DNA from: Bacteroides sp.
GTDB taxonomy: Bacteria > Bacteroidota > Bacteroidia > Bacteroidales > Muribaculaceae
Assembly (NCBI GenBank): GCA_014802265.1
Contig: JAAVCP010000036.1
Span: forward strand, 56,631 to 89,090
Length of the DNA stretch: 32,460 bases
Direction: 5' to 3'
Numbering within the stretch: position 1 is the stretch's first letter; every line of letters begins with the position of its first letter. The position numbers and the translations under genes were made by a program. Shown here in pieces: positions 7,040 to 15,462 of the stretch. The notes beneath the pieces are model-generated. The model saw only the letters and a list, made by a program, of their open reading frames with translations. It was not told where the DNA came from and made no database searches.

Positions 7040-7832
7040 CTTCTTTCTTACGGCTATCATAGCCGTTCTTGTGTTCGCATCATGTGAACGAGTCGCCCCC
7101 AACTATGCCGGTGTCCTTATGGAAAACTATGGCAAGGAGGGCAAATCAGACTTTAAGGTGGTATCTGGTAGGGTATCCACTTGGGAAGTGGGAACTGAAC
7201 TGTTTCAGGTGCCGCTCTTCGACCAGCGAGGTGAGTTTACTGAACCGGTAACTCTCAAGGCGGCCGACAATACGGAATTTAACGCCCGACCTACCTACTC
7301 ATACAAGGTCATAAAAGACCGCGCCATTGATGTGGTATTCGACAACAAACACATCGACAAAGCGGAAACCGAAGCCGGCAAAGATGGATTCATGCAGTCA
7401 CTTGAAGACAACATCCTTGAACCTCGGATATTTGACCTTATCAAAGAAGAAAGTCGAAAGCATAAAACGGATAGCCTTATGGCTGATGGTGGCTCCCTTA
7501 TCTTTGAGAAAAGACTTGAAGATGTAGTTGAAAAGGAATTTGAGAAACGTGGATTAAAACTGCTCACATTCTCCGCCCAACTTGAATTTTCGGCAAAGGT
7601 GCGCGACAAGATAGATAGTCGTAACGAGGTGAATACCAATATCTCAGTTCTTGACCAGAAGATTGCGGAACAGCGCAAGCGCAACGAGCTTGAACAACTC
7701 AAGACCGAACAGATGATAATCAAGTCAAAGGGTCTTACAAAAGAAATCCTGCAACAGCAATTCATAGAAAAGTGGGATGGGAAGACTCCGCTCTACGGCA
7801 TCGCGCCTGACTTTATCAAGGTAACGAAATAA
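7026..7832 (+). CDS. SPFH/prohibitin-like lipoprotein
   Basis: 268 residues from ATG 7026 (upstream frame to 6969 lies inside the previous gene). Residues 1-20 are a lipoprotein signal peptide with lipobox FASC, Cys-20 being the anchor. Then comes a band-7-like domain: PNYAGVLMENYGKEGKSDFK, strands up to NARPTYSYKVIKDRAIDVVF, a helical part with LEDVVEKEFEKRGLKLLTFS, and a coiled coil VLDQKIAEQRKRNELEQLKT. The end LYGIAPDFIKV resembles phage prohibitin-family proteins. Such proteins form membrane rings or scaffolds. It closes a small envelope-related gene set headed by the DGR target and precedes a strong terminator. Confidence 0.7.
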   Translation: MKKISFFLTAIIAVLVFASCERVAPNYAGVLMENYGKEGKSDFKVVSGRVSTWEVGTELFQVPLFDQRGEFTEPVTLKAADNTEFNARPTYSYKVIKDRAIDVVFDNKHIDKAETEAGKDGFMQSLEDNILEPRIFDLIKEESRKHKTDSLMADGGSLIFEKRLEDVVEKEFEKRGLKLLTFSAQLEFSAKVRDKIDSRNEVNTNISVLDQKIAEQRKRNELEQLKTEQMIIKSKGLTKEILQQQFIEKWDGKTPLYGIAPDFIKVTK

Positions 7833-7841
7833 TAATCCGGT

Positions 7842-7868
7842 GGCGGGTGCTTAACGTGGTCGCCCGCC
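7842..7868 (+). terminator. Hairpin terminator after SPFH gene
   Basis: GGCGGG (7842-7847) pairs with CCCGCC (7863-7868), followed by ATCTTAATCTTTT. The T-rich tract is interrupted, so termination may be partial. Confidence 0.6.
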
Positions 7869-7886
7869 ATCTTAATCTTTTCAATT

Positions 7887-8297
7887 ATGACACCACTTCT
7901 ATTTCGTGGAAAGCGACAGGATAATGATGAATGGATTACCGAATCAGGTATTATCCATGACGATGAACTGACAACCCGGATTAGCATCCTTGATGTAATG
8001 TCCGGAGAGTTTGAGGATGTTCAGTCTATGACAGTATCCCAATTCACCGGACTATATGACTGCAATGGAAGGGAAATTTTCGAGAATGATGTGGTGCAGT
8101 GTAGTTCACTTACAGGCGTGGTGATGTGGCATCCTTATATGACGTGCTTTTTCATCAATGCCGACGGCAAGAAACCAACTATCAACTACACCTGCGCTAC
8201 GCTCGGTGAGATGTGGAAATCCTACCGAAACGATATAACAGTTATCGGTAATGTCTTTCAACCTGAATTTGCAGATGGAAAATGGAAAGAACTATAA
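7887..8297 (+). CDS. YopX-like phage protein
   Basis: 136 residues. It starts MTPLLFRGKRQDNDEWITES, has SQFTGLYDCNGREIFENDVV in the middle and ends with ITVIGNVFQPEF. The order RGK-x-DNxxW, Q-x-TGLxDxxGxxIxExD and VIGNVxxxPE is the YopX family pattern. YopX proteins are widespread in phages and are of unknown function; their fold is a small beta-barrel-containing domain. The 3' end overlaps the next gene, a second YopX copy, by 16 bases. Confidence 0.8.
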   Translation: MTPLLFRGKRQDNDEWITESGIIHDDELTTRISILDVMSGEFEDVQSMTVSQFTGLYDCNGREIFENDVVQCSSLTGVVMWHPYMTCFFINADGKKPTINYTCATLGEMWKSYRNDITVIGNVFQPEFADGKWKEL

Positions 8298-8746
8298 CGT
8301 ATAGAGGTAAACGTATCAAGGATGGAAAATGGCTTTATGGTAACTTGGCGGATTACCGGTTCAATCTCAAATTCGTTGAAGATAAACGTAAAGTCATCTT
8401 TGATAACATCGTAGAATTTGCGACAGATAATTTCGGATTTGTTGTTGAAGACTGTACCGTTGACCCGGCTACCGTAGGCCAGTATATCGGCATCAATGAT
8501 AGCAACGGCAAAGGAATCTATGAGGGTGATATTTTCACAGTCAATGGCAAGAATCATAAGGTTGTAAAATTTATCCCTGAACGTGCCGCTTTCTGCATAG
8601 CCAATATCGACGATTTGGGAAAAGTCTATATTTATCCGTGGCAACATCCGGATGAAGATTGGTGGCGTGATTTCAAGCGAGAAATAGTCATTATCGGCAA
8701 TGTCTTCGACCCTGAATACAAACATCTCACATCATTACTGAAATAG
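8282..8746 (+). CDS. YopX-like phage protein, second copy
   Basis: 154 residues with the same pattern as its neighbour: YRGKRIKDGKWLYGNLADY at the N-terminus, VGQYIGINDSNGKGIYEGD in the middle and IVIIGNVFDPEY near the end. The two differ enough to be old paralogues rather than a recent tandem duplication. It starts within the end of the previous gene, so translation is probably coupled. Function unknown. Confidence 0.8.
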   Translation: MERTITYRGKRIKDGKWLYGNLADYRFNLKFVEDKRKVIFDNIVEFATDNFGFVVEDCTVDPATVGQYIGINDSNGKGIYEGDIFTVNGKNHKVVKFIPERAAFCIANIDDLGKVYIYPWQHPDEDWWRDFKREIVIIGNVFDPEYKHLTSLLK

Positions 8747-8750
8747 AAGT

Positions 8751-9191
8751 ATGGAAATAACATCAAACATATCCACAAACAAAGACCAATCGGAACGCTT
8801 GAAGCAGTGCGGAGTCAGTGAAGACACCGCTGATATGGTCTGGCGCAAGAATTATGACCCGACAACTGAAACGGGTGATTCAGAATCGGAGCAACTATGC
8901 GCGATGTCATACGATTCTGCCAAAATCCTTTATGGCGAAGCGTTCATAACCCCAGCGTGGAGTCTATCACGGCTTATTGCATTGATGCCTCCCGCTATTC
9001 AACATGGAAATACAATCTATTATCTTGACTTCGCTCCATATCCCCGTAAAGGATGGGGATTTGGTTATTTCAATGCTGAGGGTGTGCGCTCAATCAAAGG
9101 ACTGACGCCTCCATGTGACCCCATAGAGGCTTCTGTACGCTTGATTGAATGGCTAAAGGGTAATGGCTACAATTTAAACATCAAGAATTAG
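8751..9191 (+). CDS. Hypothetical early protein
   Basis: 146 residues. Starts MEITSNISTNKDQSERLKQC; contains a segment AWSLSRLIALMPPAIQHGNT and an aromatic strand region (YYLDFAPYPRKGWGFGYFNA), ending with a helix VRLIEWLKGNGYNLNIKN. Proteins of this make-up, with 'WSLSRLIALMP', recur in Bacteroides prophages next to YopX genes, but I know of no function. No signal peptide or membrane segment. Confidence 0.65.
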   Translation: MEITSNISTNKDQSERLKQCGVSEDTADMVWRKNYDPTTETGDSESEQLCAMSYDSAKILYGEAFITPAWSLSRLIALMPPAIQHGNTIYYLDFAPYPRKGWGFGYFNAEGVRSIKGLTPPCDPIEASVRLIEWLKGNGYNLNIKN

Positions 9192-9192
9192 C

Positions 9193-9453
9193 ATGGAATG
9201 GACTGAAAAAGCCATAATGGTTCAAGCCTTGAATCAGGGTGAGTATAAGTTGGCCGTAGATATACTCAAGCGGAACGAATCAACGCTTGACAATCAGGCG
9301 ATGATGATGTTTGCCAACGGCTTCGCTCTATACAAGTACAAGCTCCTGCAACCGATAGCTCATATCATCCGCAGATATAAGAATAAAAGTGTCGGGGATT
9401 TTCGCGCTGATTGTCGTATCAATGCTATGCTTGACAAACTTAATGAAAAGTGA
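9193..9453 (+). CDS. Hypothetical small helical protein
   Basis: 86 residues, almost all helical (MEWTEKAIMVQALNQGEYKL) with a basic C-terminal half (IRRYKNKSVGDFRADCR). The start follows the previous stop by one base. The two helices at the start look TPR-like, but one copy is too short to call. Function unknown. Confidence 0.55.
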   Translation: MEWTEKAIMVQALNQGEYKLAVDILKRNESTLDNQAMMMFANGFALYKYKLLQPIAHIIRRYKNKSVGDFRADCRINAMLDKLNEK

Positions 9454-9456
9454 TTT

Positions 9457-9651
9457 ATGCCAAATATCCGCAAGACTAAGAAAAAGCTGAAAAGGAAGAT
9501 AGCAGAGTTGTGTGCTGACTTTGATTATGTAGAAAGGACACAGCGCACAACAATAGGCAAAGTGCTTATGTGTGGTGCTATCTATGAGCATATCCAGATA
9601 CTTCAAAGGGAATTACAACAACTTAAAAGTAAGAAAACGAATACCAAATGA
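9457..9651 (+). CDS. Hypothetical small basic protein
   Basis: 64 residues with a strongly basic N-terminus (MPNIRKTKKKLKRKIAELCA) and a helix with IYEHIQILQRELQQLKSKK, which has heptad-like leucines. A nucleic-acid-binding or coiled-coil role is possible. It overlaps the following ORF by 4 bases (ATGA). Confidence 0.5.
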   Translation: MPNIRKTKKKLKRKIAELCADFDYVERTQRTTIGKVLMCGAIYEHIQILQRELQQLKSKKTNTK

Positions 9652-9779
9652 TACTGACAGCAGCTTTTATCATATCTAAGGCACTTGGGGTTTCATGGCC
9701 GTGGTGGTGGCTTATAGTGACCGCTCTCGTTGATTATGACCATGCAAGCGACAGGAATCTATACATTTTTAGAAAGTAA
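9648..9779 (+). CDS. 43-residue hydrophobic protein
   Basis: Begins MILTAAFIISKALGVSWPWW and continues with WLIVTALVDYDHASDRN. One hydrophobic helix with a WPWWW belt suggests a membrane protein. The ATGA overlap with the previous gene and the 6-base gap to the next support it as a real gene. Function unknown. Confidence 0.5.
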   Translation: MILTAAFIISKALGVSWPWWWLIVTALVDYDHASDRNLYIFRK

Positions 9780-9785
9780 TAAGAT

Positions 9786-10367
9786 ATGGCAATAGAAATC
9801 TATTATACATTAGCATCAGATAAGTCACCACGCAAATGGCGCGACAGTGACATATCCTGCGGTGGTTCATGGACAACTTTTATGGGCTTTATGTGGTGGA
9901 TGGAAGAGAAATATTTGCCATCACTACCGGCTCCAGCAGGTCTTAAATCCGACCGCTATCATTCACGATGGGCACAATCGTGTACTTATGATGGTCAAGG
10001 AGAACATCCGATGCAGGAAGTATGGGATTTGCAGTTATCCCCAAAGACCACTCACGCTGAACGCCTGACGATGGCTTCAATGATGAATAAGTGCTTTTTT
10101 CTTGTTTCTGATTTTCCTAAGATAGAGGAGGCATGGTTGGAAGTCGCATCAGAAATCACTTGCAAAGGCGCAGAAGATGCTTTCAATGGTCTTGTAAAGG
10201 CAATCCATAAGGTTCTTGATGAGATTCCCGGCATCCATTCAATAGCAATAAACTGGACATCGGTAGTATGTTTCTATGAAGCAAACGGAAAGACAGATAA
10301 GGAGTGCTATGATTTCGTAGCCGCCAATGCAGAAGTTGAATCCAAAATCAAAGAATCCCAGAAATGA
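9786..10367 (+). CDS. Hypothetical early protein
   Basis: 193 residues. N-terminal MAIEIYYTLASDKSPRKWRD, then an aromatic segment (TFMGFMWWMEEKYLPSLPAP), a middle with ERLTMASMMNKCFFLVSDFP and a helical C-terminal third ending VESKIKESQK. I do not recognise the family. The stop overlaps the next start by 4 bases, so the two are probably made together. Confidence 0.6.
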   Translation: MAIEIYYTLASDKSPRKWRDSDISCGGSWTTFMGFMWWMEEKYLPSLPAPAGLKSDRYHSRWAQSCTYDGQGEHPMQEVWDLQLSPKTTHAERLTMASMMNKCFFLVSDFPKIEEAWLEVASEITCKGAEDAFNGLVKAIHKVLDEIPGIHSIAINWTSVVCFYEANGKTDKECYDFVAANAEVESKIKESQK

Positions 10368-10846
10368 CGGAAGCGAGAATCCCCATAAAAGAAATCCGGT
10401 CAGCATTAAAGTGTGATGTTGCGTTAGGACACATCACTCAAGAAACTGCCGACCATGTTACTAAGCTCTTGAACCTTGATTGGAAAGAGGAGGAACATCA
10501 GAAGCGGAAGGACATGGATTGCTTTCTGGATGACCTACATGAACTCTTTGAACGATACGATATAATCTTTTATTTCGAGGGTTCTTACAACGGTACGATA
10601 ATGTTCAACAATAAACCGGGAAGATTCTGTTTTGGTGATAGAGGTTGGTTTGACAAGGATTTCATTTCATTGTTGCCGAAGATGTGGAAACGCACTCAGA
10701 TGTTTAACAAACTTAATATCCCATCTACAACCCACATAGATGAAATAAGACCGATATGTGATGCTATTCGCCGGGTTGACAGGAAGAACTTTTCACACTA
10801 CGTCACAGACAAGAAATTCAAGGAGATGATTGCTCCATACAAGTAA
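10364..10846 (+). CDS. Hypothetical early protein
   Basis: 160 residues. A helical, charged N-terminal half (ITQETADHVTKLLNLDWKEE) is followed by a strand-rich part with IIFYFEGSYNGTIMFNNKPG. No motif gives a function. ATGA overlap with the previous gene. Confidence 0.6.
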   Translation: MTEARIPIKEIRSALKCDVALGHITQETADHVTKLLNLDWKEEEHQKRKDMDCFLDDLHELFERYDIIFYFEGSYNGTIMFNNKPGRFCFGDRGWFDKDFISLLPKMWKRTQMFNKLNIPSTTHIDEIRPICDAIRRVDRKNFSHYVTDKKFKEMIAPYK

Positions 10847-10862
10847 AATCGGAACAAAAGAT

Positions 10863-11252
10863 ATGAAGACATTAGAAGATAAGGCGCGTATCACCCGTGA
10901 AAAGGTTATATATGACCTTAAACGTGCCTACGAAAAGCATAAGGATATTCAGCACTATGCCACTGCATCAGCTTGTATTGAAATGTATGGCATGGGATTG
11001 TATATGTCAGGCGCAAAAGAGGCTTTAAGCTCGCAATGGCGTAAGCCGGAAGATGAACTGCCGGAAGATGGTCAGATGGTTCTGATTCGTGAATATCATC
11101 GCTCTGCAAAAAACGGAAGATTCGTCAATCATATCAGAGAGTTTATGTTCTTTGAGCAATATGGGTTTAAATTGGAAGAGAGGAAAAATGCTCATTTGGA
11201 CTACCGCGTGACCCATTGGATGCCTATCCCCGGTTTACCTGACGATAAATAA
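10863..11252 (+). CDS. DUF551-like protein
   Basis: 129 residues from ATG 10863 (the frame opens at 10830 inside the previous gene). A helical N-terminus with Met-rich segment CIEMYGMGLYMSGAKEALSS is followed by the domain WRKPEDELPEDGQMVLIREY and ending THWMPIPGLP. This pair, W-x-x-P-xDELPxxGxxVL and hWMPIPxLP, is the DUF551 signature found in many phage accessory proteins of unknown function. Confidence 0.75.
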   Translation: MKTLEDKARITREKVIYDLKRAYEKHKDIQHYATASACIEMYGMGLYMSGAKEALSSQWRKPEDELPEDGQMVLIREYHRSAKNGRFVNHIREFMFFEQYGFKLEERKNAHLDYRVTHWMPIPGLPDDK

Positions 11253-11260
11253 TAATAAAT

Positions 11261-11443
11261 ATGAATCCGCAGATACAAACATCGCTTCAAAGGTTGAAAG
11301 ATACCATCAGCGAGATAGAACGTCTTGATAGTTCCTATTGGAACATCAGCCTCGGCACAAGCCATCTTAACGCCTATGCCGAACAGTTAGTCAATGATGC
11401 CAAAACAACGGCTGCACATCTTAAAGCATACGGCAAGAAATGA
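11261..11443 (+). CDS. Hypothetical 60-residue helical protein
   Basis: Two helices: MNPQIQTSLQRLKDTISEIE and LNAYAEQLVNDAKTTAAHLK. The stop overlaps the methyltransferase-like gene by 4 bases (ATGA), which suggests coupling. Function unknown. Confidence 0.5.
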   Translation: MNPQIQTSLQRLKDTISEIERLDSSYWNISLGTSHLNAYAEQLVNDAKTTAAHLKAYGKK

Positions 11444-12057
11444 GAATGATTGAACTGAATCTGAACCCCGGTGAATCGGGCGAATGGAAGTTAAAGCGAT
11501 TCACTATCACCCCTCAAGGTGCAAAGATGCACAATCTGGGCGAGATATTCAATGGCAGAAGCCGATTTATCCTTCCCGGTGAATACTGGGGCCTGTATCG
11601 CAGTGGAAAGGTCATTATGTCGAATACTCCATCTGAGATTGATGACCATTGGAAATTCATACAAAAGGCATCCGGCAAAGTCCTTGTTGGTGGATTGGGT
11701 CTTGGTATGGTTCTGAAATGTCTGCTTGACAAGACATCCGTTACAAAGGTAACTGTTGTGGAAAAATCTTCTGATGTGATTAATCTGGTCGCATCATCAT
11801 ATACAAATGACCCGCGTGTGGAAATCGTCAATGCCGATATATTTGAATACAAGCCTACCGAAAGATATGATTGCGCTTGGTTCGACATCTGGGATGATAT
11901 AAGTGGCGAAGAATATCCTGAAATGAAGAAACTTCATAGACGGTATGCCCATTATGTAGGATGGTCAGATTCTTGGCTACGCAAGAACTCAAGGAGATTG
12001 TATCAGGAAAACACTAAATACGAAACACAATGCGCACCATTGGGAGGTATGTTCTGA
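11440..12057 (+). CDS. Class I SAM-methyltransferase-like protein
   Basis: 205 residues. Motif I VLVGGLGLGM (about residues 81-90), an acidic strand end VTVVEKSS (Glu-108), NADIFEY (131-137) and YDCAWFDIWDD (143-153) form a Rossmann methyltransferase or spermidine-synthase-like core. The N-terminal 75 residues are strand-rich (FTITPQGAKM). The C-terminus is short for the fold, so the last strands may be missing or rearranged. The substrate is unknown; DNA base modification is one possibility but there is no (D/N/S)PP(Y/F) motif typical of amino-methyltransferases. Confidence 0.65.
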   Translation: MRMIELNLNPGESGEWKLKRFTITPQGAKMHNLGEIFNGRSRFILPGEYWGLYRSGKVIMSNTPSEIDDHWKFIQKASGKVLVGGLGLGMVLKCLLDKTSVTKVTVVEKSSDVINLVASSYTNDPRVEIVNADIFEYKPTERYDCAWFDIWDDISGEEYPEMKKLHRRYAHYVGWSDSWLRKNSRRLYQENTKYETQCAPLGGMF

Positions 12058-12266
12058 TAGCCATATCGGTATTATTATGCAGTTGTACGGATTCTTATAA
12101 TGCTGAAAACGAGGCTTTCACGGAACAATGCAAGAGGATTATTGGAGAGTCTGACAAGTGGAAAGTCATTCAAGTTAATGATTCTGTTGTAGTCTGCATC
12201 CCGCATCTAAATGCGGCCAATAATCAGAATCCAGTAGTCATAAATCTAAATAACATAAATAGATGA
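12030..12266 (+). CDS. Small lipoprotein
   Basis: 78 residues. MRTIGRYVLIAISVLLCSCT is a type II signal peptide with lipobox LCSC (Cys-19). The rest is a short polar domain with VIQVNDSVVVCIPHLNAANN. It overlaps the methyltransferase-like gene by 28 bases in another frame. As an envelope lipoprotein expressed from an early operon it could alter the host surface, but no function is known. Confidence 0.6.
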   Translation: MRTIGRYVLIAISVLLCSCTDSYNAENEAFTEQCKRIIGESDKWKVIQVNDSVVVCIPHLNAANNQNPVVINLNNINR

Positions 12267-12664
12267 AAGAAGTACCAGCATACCTATGTGAACATTGTGG
12301 AAAGGTATATCTGAAACGTCATGCCTGTAAGAAGCATGAAGAAGAGATTTGCCCAAAGAATCCTGAAATCAGACCGCTTTGCTATTCTTGTGAATATTAT
12401 CACGAGGAATGGGATAAGAAAGAACTGATTGTCTATTATCGTGAATCCTATTGGGGGCAAGATACCTTAGATAAGGAGTTTAACGAAAACACCTGCCAAC
12501 ATCCTGATAACATCTGCAAGATATACAACAACGTCAAATTATCCGATGAAATGCGTAAGGGTCTTTCCGATGCCGGCTTTGTTCCTATGCCGACACGAAA
12601 GACCGGCGGGTGTAAGTTCTATAAGGCCATCCCTGACCATCCTTATGCAAATAAACAAATTTAA
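12263..12664 (+). CDS. Zinc-finger-like phage protein
   Basis: 133 residues. CEHCGKVYLKRHACKKHEEE near the N-terminus has the spacing of a C2H2-type finger (two Cys, two His, with a further Cys). More Cys follow (LCYSCEYYHEEW, ENTCQHPDNICKIY, TGGCKFYKAIP), so a second metal site is likely. This suggests nucleic-acid or protein binding. ATGA overlap with the lipoprotein gene. The family is unfamiliar beyond similar 'CEHCGKVY' phage proteins. Confidence 0.65.
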   Translation: MKEVPAYLCEHCGKVYLKRHACKKHEEEICPKNPEIRPLCYSCEYYHEEWDKKELIVYYRESYWGQDTLDKEFNENTCQHPDNICKIYNNVKLSDEMRKGLSDAGFVPMPTRKTGGCKFYKAIPDHPYANKQI

Positions 12665-12692
12665 TGACATCAATTCTTAACAATATATCAGA

Positions 12693-13487
12693 ATGAAGAA
12701 ACAATACATAACCTATGCGCAAGGCTGCGCAATCGCAGAAACAGGTTTGTGGGAAATAGAACAGATGGAAGATGACGATACCATCTACTATGATTGTCCT
12801 AACAACAAACTGACGGCAGTTGAATCGCATCTTGGGGTTGCCAAAGGAATAGCAGCCCAGAACATTGAGATAAGCGTATGTCCGCGCTTCACTTTTGATG
12901 AGGCAGTACAATGGCTTCGTGAAACACCCGGCATCCACATCCAGATGAACTCCGTTGAGAGGAAGCGTTGGTCATACGACCTTTGCGACCTGAATGAATG
13001 GACAGATGAAAATGGCGCATACTATAATTGTATTCCGGAACGCGATGGCTATCCAATCTTTGATTCTTTTGAAGAAGCCGTGTCAGATGCCATTGATAAG
13101 GCAGTGGCTATCTTCGCACCGGTTGAAATTGAAGAAACGGAAATTCCGGCTCTATCAGAAGAGGAATACACCAAATTCTGTGAAGAATCCGAACAGATGG
13201 ATGTTTACGATGGCAGAGGAACTTATGACCTTTATGTATGCGATGATTGCAGTCATCAGGTGATTACGACTTATTCGGTAAAGGGCGTGACACCCTTTGT
13301 CATCAAATGCCCGGAGTGCGGTAGTGCAATGAAGCATATCTCTACTGATAAAAGTGTACGTCCGGAAACAAAGGTGCTGAAATGGATTCGCCCCACATAC
13401 AACCAGTACCTCAAACTATCTCCATACACCCGTCAGCATATTGAAAATGGCGGTCTGATTCTTGAAACCAGCATAATAGAGGATTGA
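12693..13487 (+). CDS. Hypothetical protein with C-terminal zinc ribbon
   Basis: 264 residues in two parts. Residues 1-130 include FDEAVQWLRETPGIHIQMNS and an acidic stretch. Residues 185-215 contain YVCDDCSHQ and IKCPECGSAMKHIS, two CxxC knuckles forming a zinc ribbon. The end (VLKWIRPTYNQYLKLSPYTR) is typical of Bacteroides phage proteins of unknown role. The two parts could be a fusion of separate small phage proteins. Confidence 0.65.
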   Translation: MKKQYITYAQGCAIAETGLWEIEQMEDDDTIYYDCPNNKLTAVESHLGVAKGIAAQNIEISVCPRFTFDEAVQWLRETPGIHIQMNSVERKRWSYDLCDLNEWTDENGAYYNCIPERDGYPIFDSFEEAVSDAIDKAVAIFAPVEIEETEIPALSEEEYTKFCEESEQMDVYDGRGTYDLYVCDDCSHQVITTYSVKGVTPFVIKCPECGSAMKHISTDKSVRPETKVLKWIRPTYNQYLKLSPYTRQHIENGGLILETSIIED

Positions 13488-13490
13488 CCT

Positions 13491-13724
13491 ATGGAAATGG
13501 ATAAAGCAACAGAGGCAAGACGTATTCTTTGTGACCTTGAAGCATTGAATGAGATTAAATCAACCTTAGAGGTAGAAGATAATCATTGGTGGAGCTTACT
13601 TACCCCAGATACTAAGCGATGGAATGAAAAAGGTATCACGATGCCGGAGATTCTTCGTGAAGAATTTGTGGAAGCCGTAAAACGGGCCATAGAAAAGACT
13701 GAGAAAGCATTGAAAGAATTATGA
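13491..13724 (+). CDS. Hypothetical small protein
   Basis: 77 residues, helical with a Trp-containing loop (EDNHWWSLLTPDTKRW) and a charged last helix FVEAVKRAIEKTEKALKEL. Three bases after the previous stop and one base before the next start, so it is in the operon. Function unknown. Confidence 0.55.
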   Translation: MEMDKATEARRILCDLEALNEIKSTLEVEDNHWWSLLTPDTKRWNEKGITMPEILREEFVEAVKRAIEKTEKALKEL

Positions 13725-13725
13725 C

Positions 13726-14193
13726 ATGGAAACGATAAGACAACTTTTTGGTGAAGATTTCATCCGGGTGGTTACTGATTTCAGCAAATCTGTCACTGAG
13801 TCTGCGGAAACAATAGCGAAAACCCTTATTCAAATCGGTGAAGACATCGACAGAGCATTAGGTTGGGATACAGGTGAAGCGGTTTCTCTTATAGTTTCTA
13901 TTCTGGATGTAAATGAAAAATTCAGAAAGATGGCAGAGAACCTGATAGCCCTATACGGATTAGATGGAATAAGGGTGTTCTACTCTCAATTATTCCCCGT
14001 ACATAATTATGGCGGTAGAACTTACTTTCTTGTCAACACCTACAATGACAACTACATCACCGATGATTTAATCCGGCCTAAAACGTATGTCGGTCATTCA
14101 GACCCTAAACATAGAATCCCCTGCAAACCCATTCCCGGCTTTCAAAAACAGAACCGATGGAAGCGAATACGCTCCAATCCCAAATTAAGATAA
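13726..14193 (+). CDS. Hypothetical protein
   Basis: 155 residues. The first 90 are helical (VVTDFSKSVTESAETIAKTL) and the rest is basic and loop-rich, ending in HRIPCKPIPGFQKQNRWKR. It sits directly before the helicase gene. The basic tail could contact DNA. No motif is recognised. Confidence 0.55.
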   Translation: METIRQLFGEDFIRVVTDFSKSVTESAETIAKTLIQIGEDIDRALGWDTGEAVSLIVSILDVNEKFRKMAENLIALYGLDGIRVFYSQLFPVHNYGGRTYFLVNTYNDNYITDDLIRPKTYVGHSDPKHRIPCKPIPGFQKQNRWKRIRSNPKLR

Positions 14194-14199
14194 ACGACC

Positions 14200-15447
14200 A
14201 TGTTGGAACTACGCGATTATCAAGACAAAATATCGACACAGGCAGCTCAGTTGCTTGAGAAGTATAAGATATGCTATATGGCTATGGAATGTCGTACAGG
14301 TAAGACCCTGACCGCATTGGCGGCCGCATTGAAGTATGGAGCGAAGTCGGTGCTTGTCGTTTCCAAGCTCAAGGCTCTGCCAAGTATCTATTCTGATTAC
14401 AATCTGATGCGTCCTACCTTCACGATGGATGCCATCAATTACGAATCTGTGCAGAAGTGCCTCGGAAACCGCTACGACCTCATTATCCTTGATGAAGCAC
14501 ATAGCCTCGGTTCTTTCCCAAAACCAAGCCAACGAACAAAGATGGTGAAGATGATTTGCAAGGGTCTTCCTATCATCTATCTGTCAGGCACACCGACACC
14601 TGAATCATTCTCGCAGTTATATCATCAGTTCTGGGTAAGTTCATTCTCGCCATTTAGCCTGTTCACAAATTTCTATAAATGGGCTAAGGTCTATGTTGAA
14701 CCGGGTATGAAGAAAGTGGGGGGGCATATTCTTAATGATTACTCCAAAGCCCGTAAGGATAAGATTGATGCCGTAGCGAAGAAACTGTTCATCGACTATT
14801 CTCAGGAAGAAGCCGGATTTGATGCAAAGATTGTTGAACACACCTTGACAGTACCGATGTCGAAGTGGACAAAAGACGCATTGACTTGGCTCAAGAAGAA
14901 TAAGATTCTTTCTTGGGATGATGTCAATATATTAGGCGATACTCCTGCAAAACTAATGTCTAAGCTACACCAGTTGTCCTCCGGCAGCGTAATTGACGAG
15001 TGCGGAACCCACATAATCACTGATTATTCAAAGGCAAAATACATCCGGGATTACTTCGCCGGCAAGAAAATTGCCATCTTCTACGTCTATAAGACGGAGT
15101 TAGACCTGTTGAAAAAGGCGTTTCCGCTATGGACAGACGTGCCGGAAGTGTTTCAGCGACATAAGGGCAATGATATGGTTTATTTGGGTCAGGTGCGGAG
15201 CGCAAGGGAGGGTGTCCGTCTTGATACTGCTGATGCACTCATCTTCTATAACCTTGAGTACTCCTATCTTTCCTATGAACAAGGCAGAAATCGCCTGTCA
15301 TCCAAAGAAAGGACTACACCGGCACAAGTGTATTTCATCTGTTCTGACTGCGGAATAGAACAGGATATTCTTGAAGCAGTCCACGGTAAGCAGGACTATA
15401 CTTTTGCTTACTACAAATCCAAACTACACGGAAGACTCCCACTCTGA
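14200..15447 (+). CDS. SNF2/DEAH-type helicase
   Basis: 415 residues, a compact superfamily 2 ATPase. Q-like motif LRDYQ (4-8), Walker A MECRTGKTLTA (29-39), DEAH box LIILDEAHS (94-102), motif III SGTPTPES (129-136) and the arginine-finger motif YEQGRNRLSSKERT in the C-terminal RecA domain. Short phage versions like this are normally encoded beside a VRR-NUC nuclease, as here, and are thought to act in phage DNA replication or repair. It is the second last gene of the early operon. Confidence 0.85.
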   Translation: MLELRDYQDKISTQAAQLLEKYKICYMAMECRTGKTLTALAAALKYGAKSVLVVSKLKALPSIYSDYNLMRPTFTMDAINYESVQKCLGNRYDLIILDEAHSLGSFPKPSQRTKMVKMICKGLPIIYLSGTPTPESFSQLYHQFWVSSFSPFSLFTNFYKWAKVYVEPGMKKVGGHILNDYSKARKDKIDAVAKKLFIDYSQEEAGFDAKIVEHTLTVPMSKWTKDALTWLKKNKILSWDDVNILGDTPAKLMSKLHQLSSGSVIDECGTHIITDYSKAKYIRDYFAGKKIAIFYVYKTELDLLKKAFPLWTDVPEVFQRHKGNDMVYLGQVRSAREGVRLDTADALIFYNLEYSYLSYEQGRNRLSSKERTTPAQVYFICSDCGIEQDILEAVHGKQDYTFAYYKSKLHGRLPL

Positions 15448-15462
15448 CGTAAAACTTTCGGT

